From the NCBI GenBank assembly GCA_945861535.1, contig CAMAUZ010000004.1, forward strand, positions 1 through 64,000: DNA of 64,000 bases, in the 5' to 3' direction. Positions 61,643-64,000 of the stretch are shown in pieces. The stretch comes from Akkermansia muciniphila. Lineage in GTDB: Bacteria; Verrucomicrobiota; Verrucomicrobiia; Limisphaerales; BJHT01. Position numbers and translations under genes: made by a program. The notes beneath the pieces are model-generated. The model was not told the origin of the DNA. It ran no database searches and worked only from the letters and a program-made list of their open reading frames with translations. Within the stretch, counting starts at the first letter, position 1. Each line of letters begins with the position of its first letter.

Positions 61643-61723
61643 ACCGCCCCGCGCTACCGTGCCCGTAGTTCGGAAGTCGCAGCTACCTCAGCTGCGGTTC
61701 GCTCGTCACCCCGGAAAAAGCAG

Positions 61724-61868
61724 TTGAAACCACGAAAGACACGGATGACACGAAAAGGGAACCCATTGCTCCAAGCTCCGGGTTCATCCGGCGGGTGAGG
61801 TTTTTCGGTGCCGGCATGACTCACTCTCCACCTTCGTTTTCGTGTGTTTCGTGCATTTCGTGGTTCAA
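61724..61868. repeat. CACGAAA-type inverted repeat
   Basis: TTGAAACCACGAAAGACACG then GATGACACGAAAA is mirrored by TTTTCGTGTGTTTCGTGCAT then TTCGTGGTTCAA. Similar CCACGAAA-rich repeats are scattered in many bacterial genomes. It fills the rest of the 347-base convergent gap 61541-61887. Confidence 0.7.
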
Positions 61869-61887
61869 TTCAACTCCGCTTCTTGGC

Positions 61888-63375
61888 TCACACTTTGCCC
61901 GCTGCCGGGACTTCGTAGCCGGGATGGTTCGCATCCTTGAGCAGTGCGTTGGCTTCGGTCTGGAACTCGCCGGTGTGTTGCTCGGTCTTGGGATCGAAGG
62001 TGAGCCAGGGGCCAACCGTGTATTCCGCACCGTCCTCGGGCACGCCTACGCCGTCGCGCATGAGGGCGTGGAGTTTCATGAAGTGCTCGTGGGCGTCGGT
62101 GTTGTCGCCGAAGCGGCCGGCCTTGGCGTTGAAGGGCACCTTCTTCCCGAGGCGGTAGGAGTTGTTCATGAGATGACCGAGGACGCAGCCGTAGTGGGCT
62201 TCGTTGGCGTTGCCATTGGCCATCTCGGGCTTGCCCGCGCGGCAGGCGGCGATGAAAGCGCCCCAGTTGCCACCGGGAGTTACTTTGCCGGAGGGCACGG
62301 AGACTTTCTCTCCTTTGTCACTGCCTTTGGGATAGTAGAGACCGCGCACGATCTTCCCGCCGTCCTCGAAGTAATACTCATTCTCCACTTGGTTCTGATA
62401 ACCCTTGTAGTGGACGTTGCGCACGTTGAAGAACACCTGCTGGCCGTTCGCATACTCACCGATGCCGAACATCGTGTTGGGAGTCTCGCCCTGATCGTTC
62501 CACTGAAAGCGTCCGCCAATGGCCATCGCGCGGACGGGATGAGTCAGCGCCGGGTCGAGCGCCCAGCGGGCCACGTCGAGCTGATGGGTGCCCTGGTTGT
62601 TGAGGTCGCCGTTGCCGGTCTTCCAGAACCAGTGCCAGTTGTAATGCACGAGATTGGCGTGGAATTCCTTGAGCTGGGCGGGACCGCGCCAGAGGTCCCA
62701 GTTGAGACCTTCCGGCGGCGCAGCGGGGGCCTTGAAGTCGATCCCTTTGCGGGGCTTGCAGCAGTAACCGTAGGAGACTTTGAGTTTGCCGAACTTGCCG
62801 GACTGAATTGCGGCGTGCAACCCGGCCAGCCCGGCATCACTGCGCCGCTGGGTGCCATGCTGGATGACAACGCCGTATTTCTTCTGCGCCTCGACCACCA
62901 CGCGTCCCTCGGCCACGTCGTGACTCATGGGTTTCTCGACATAGACATGCTTGCCGGCCTGCGCGGCCCAGATGGTCATCAGCGAATGCCAGTGATTCGG
63001 CGTGGCGATGGAGATGGCGTCGAGCGTGGGGTCTTCGAGCGCCTTGCGGACATCGGTGACGCCTTTGGTCGTGAGCTTGCCGGCCGCAGCAGGGTTCTTC
63101 GCCGCGGCCTTTTGCGCCTTCGCTTCGAGAGACTTTAATGCGCGATCCAGCACCCGCTGATCGGGGTCGATGAGATAGGCGATCTCGACATTGGGCTGCG
63201 ACAGCCAGCCGTCGATGTGCGACTGGCCGCGTCCGTTGCAACCGGCCACGGCGATGCGCAACCGGTCATTCGCGCCGATGACGCGGGCGGAGGACCGGGT
63301 ACCGCTAACCAGCGCGTAGGCGCCGGCCGCCAGCGCGGACTGTTTCAGGAAGGAACGGCGGGGGAGTGGATTCAT
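61888..63375 (-). CDS. Tat-exported Gfo/Idh/MocA-family oxidoreductase
   Basis: 495 aa. A twin-arginine signal (PRRSFLKQSALAAGAYALVS) precedes the Rossmann fold: RIAVAGCNGRGQSH is the dinucleotide loop, AISIATPNHWHSLMTIWAAQ then AGKHVYVEKPMSHDVAE includes the Glu-Lys-Pro catalytic lysine. NQGTHQLDVARWAL carries the family His/Asp region. These enzymes use NAD(P) bound tightly and act on sugars or glycosides; periplasmic Tat-exported members are common in PVC bacteria. The exact substrate is unknown. The antitoxin-like gene lies 32 bases upstream. Confidence 0.9.
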   Translation of the reverse strand: MNPLPRRSFLKQSALAAGAYALVSGTRSSARVIGANDRLRIAVAGCNGRGQSHIDGWLSQPNVEIAYLIDPDQRVLDRALKSLEAKAQKAAAKNPAAAGKLTTKGVTDVRKALEDPTLDAISIATPNHWHSLMTIWAAQAGKHVYVEKPMSHDVAEGRVVVEAQKKYGVVIQHGTQRRSDAGLAGLHAAIQSGKFGKLKVSYGYCCKPRKGIDFKAPAAPPEGLNWDLWRGPAQLKEFHANLVHYNWHWFWKTGNGDLNNQGTHQLDVARWALDPALTHPVRAMAIGGRFQWNDQGETPNTMFGIGEYANGQQVFFNVRNVHYKGYQNQVENEYYFEDGGKIVRGLYYPKGSDKGEKVSVPSGKVTPGGNWGAFIAACRAGKPEMANGNANEAHYGCVLGHLMNNSYRLGKKVPFNAKAGRFGDNTDAHEHFMKLHALMRDGVGVPEDGAEYTVGPWLTFDPKTEQHTGEFQTEANALLKDANHPGYEVPAAGKV

Positions 63376-63407
63376 AGGTTGTGATGTAGGGGATGAAACG
63401 TGGGACT

Positions 63408-63620
63408 TCAGAGTGTGGTGGAGCGTTTTATGCGTTTGGCGTTCTTCGGAGTCTTGAGCAAACCGGCGGACTCCTCCAGCGCCTGATAGTCCGCCAGCGA
63501 CAGCAGGACGACCGCCGAAGCTCGGTTGCGCGTGATGATGGTGGGTGCGTGATCCTCGCAGACCTGCTTCATGGTCGAGGCGAGATTCTCTCGTGCGGCG
63601 GTGTAGGAAATGGCGTTCAT
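63408..63620 (-). CDS. Phd/YefM-type antitoxin, no toxin seen
   Basis: 70 aa. NAISYTAARENLASTMKQVC then EDHAPTIITRNRASAVVLLS and LADYQALEESAGLL matches the Phd/YefM antitoxin family: N-terminal DNA-binding fold and C-terminal toxin-binding tail. A RelE/YoeB-type toxin normally follows; here the next gene on the strand is the oxidoreductase after 32 bases. It may be an orphan antitoxin. Confidence 0.8.
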   Translation of the reverse strand: MNAISYTAARENLASTMKQVCEDHAPTIITRNRASAVVLLSLADYQALEESAGLLKTPKNAKRIKRSTTL

Positions 63621-64000
63621 GGGCCGGACGGTAGGGGGTTCATATCGGGCGTCAAGCGGCTTGCTTTGGGAACTACGTGAGGTGCGCAGTTCGGTTTCAC
63701 GCACATCTGATTGGCACCCGGTCTTAGCCGAGAGTTGCTGGGGAGAAGACTCGGGCAGCCGTTTTGCGGCTTTGGTGGAGGTGCCAGCCACAGCAGCAAG
63801 ACCCGAAAACCGCTAAAGCAGTTGCGCTGATTCGCCTGCCCTGACACCCGGCTAAAGCCGGGTGCTAATGAGATGGGGAATCGGCTGCAAGAAACTGAGA
63901 TGCGCCCTTACTTGAGTCAGTAGCCTGCCGACCCAGGGCCTCAGCGCCCCGGCCGCCGAGGCTCACCGGTTGCAACAGTGATCCGATGGCCGGAGCGTTT
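63621..64000. other. End of window without a recognisable gene
   Basis: The 380 bases hold one clear palindrome, CACCCGGCTAAAGCCGGGTG near 63845-63864, similar to one near 20.44 kb. No open frame has family resemblance. The last 100 bases may belong to a gene that continues beyond the window. Confidence 0.4.

Noticed and set aside
1-64000. tRNA or rRNA genes
   Set aside because: No gap showed a cloverleaf with a TTCGAATC-type arm or conserved rRNA segments by eye; a covariance-model scan would be needed to be certain.

Overview
The window is high-GC bacterial chromosome with no rRNA, tRNA, CRISPR array, phage or transposase gene visible. The gene content points to the Verrucomicrobiota/PVC group: a DUF1501 protein, a PVC-type dehydrogenase fused to HEAT-like repeats and cytochrome c, several Tat-exported sugar isomerase/epimerase and Gfo/Idh/MocA proteins, a bacterial CE15 glucuronoyl esterase, HemQ, and small Lys/Ala-rich and Pro/Ala-rich proteins of the kind seen in that phylum. 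This placement is inferred from the gene families, not from a marker-gene tree.

Layout. 1-7.2 kb: secreted or surface enzymes (TIM-barrel isomerase, PQQ-like propeller, a two-part esterase, an SGNH hydrolase) and a membrane protein. 7.4-16 kb: housekeeping genes (HemQ with a degenerate receiver protein, serS, glgA, a zinc-ribbon protein, a TMEM14 protein, HrpB helicase, a hotdog thioesterase). 16-20.4 kb: a DUF1501 gene, a UPF0175/DUF3368 toxin-antitoxin pair, an orphan fragment of a second DUF1501 gene, and an aminotransferase. 20.6-27.2 kb: an ABC exporter, then a divergent Ser/Thr kinase-WD40 gene and an FHA-GAF-dead-cyclase gene. 27.2-33.4 kb: an exported isomerase, then dnaK-groES-groEL on one strand, with the tail of a large Hsp70-like gene upstream of dnaK. 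33.6-39.4 kb: Sel1 repeats, a nucleotidyltransferase with a small overlapping partner, a class V aminotransferase, and a run of a Pro-rich anchored protein, thioredoxin and a GspF-like protein. 39.7-52.6 kb: the CE15 esterase, a fused AhbA/AhbB-like protein, two neighbouring copper-radical-oxidase (galactose-oxidase-like) genes with secretion-type neighbours, and the large cytochrome c dehydrogenase. 52.7-63.6 kb: two RlmI-like methyltransferases, cell-envelope genes (M23 peptidase, SecD-like lipoprotein), a tiny basic protein, a coiled-coil protein, a Gfo/Idh/MocA oxidoreductase and a lone Phd-type antitoxin.

The most unusual signal is not in the genes. Nearly every gap longer than about 150 bp holds structured repeats. 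At least seven families are visible: (A) modular 15-mer units built on GGCARRGGAATKGGG, sometimes folded into hairpins; (B) a MITE-like element of about 180 bp with ends CTTGTAGGAG...CTCCTACAAG, found only between convergent genes here; (C) AGCTTTGAGC hairpins; (D) GCCGAGCAATGCTCGGC palindromes; (E) paired GCGGCGTTCACGCCGC palindromes; (F) GCGGCTGTGTC/CAGCCGCAGCA palindromes; (G) a long GGTAGGGCGCGTCTGTCC inverted repeat. At 42.9-43.4 kb the 3' end of a gene, together with families C and D, has been tandemly copied with a period of about 225 bp.

The genes suggest a heterotrophic degrader of plant-type polysaccharides, with many exported oxidases, esterases and sugar-modifying enzymes and a phospho-signalling module. 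Start codons were chosen by hand, so several N-termini are uncertain.
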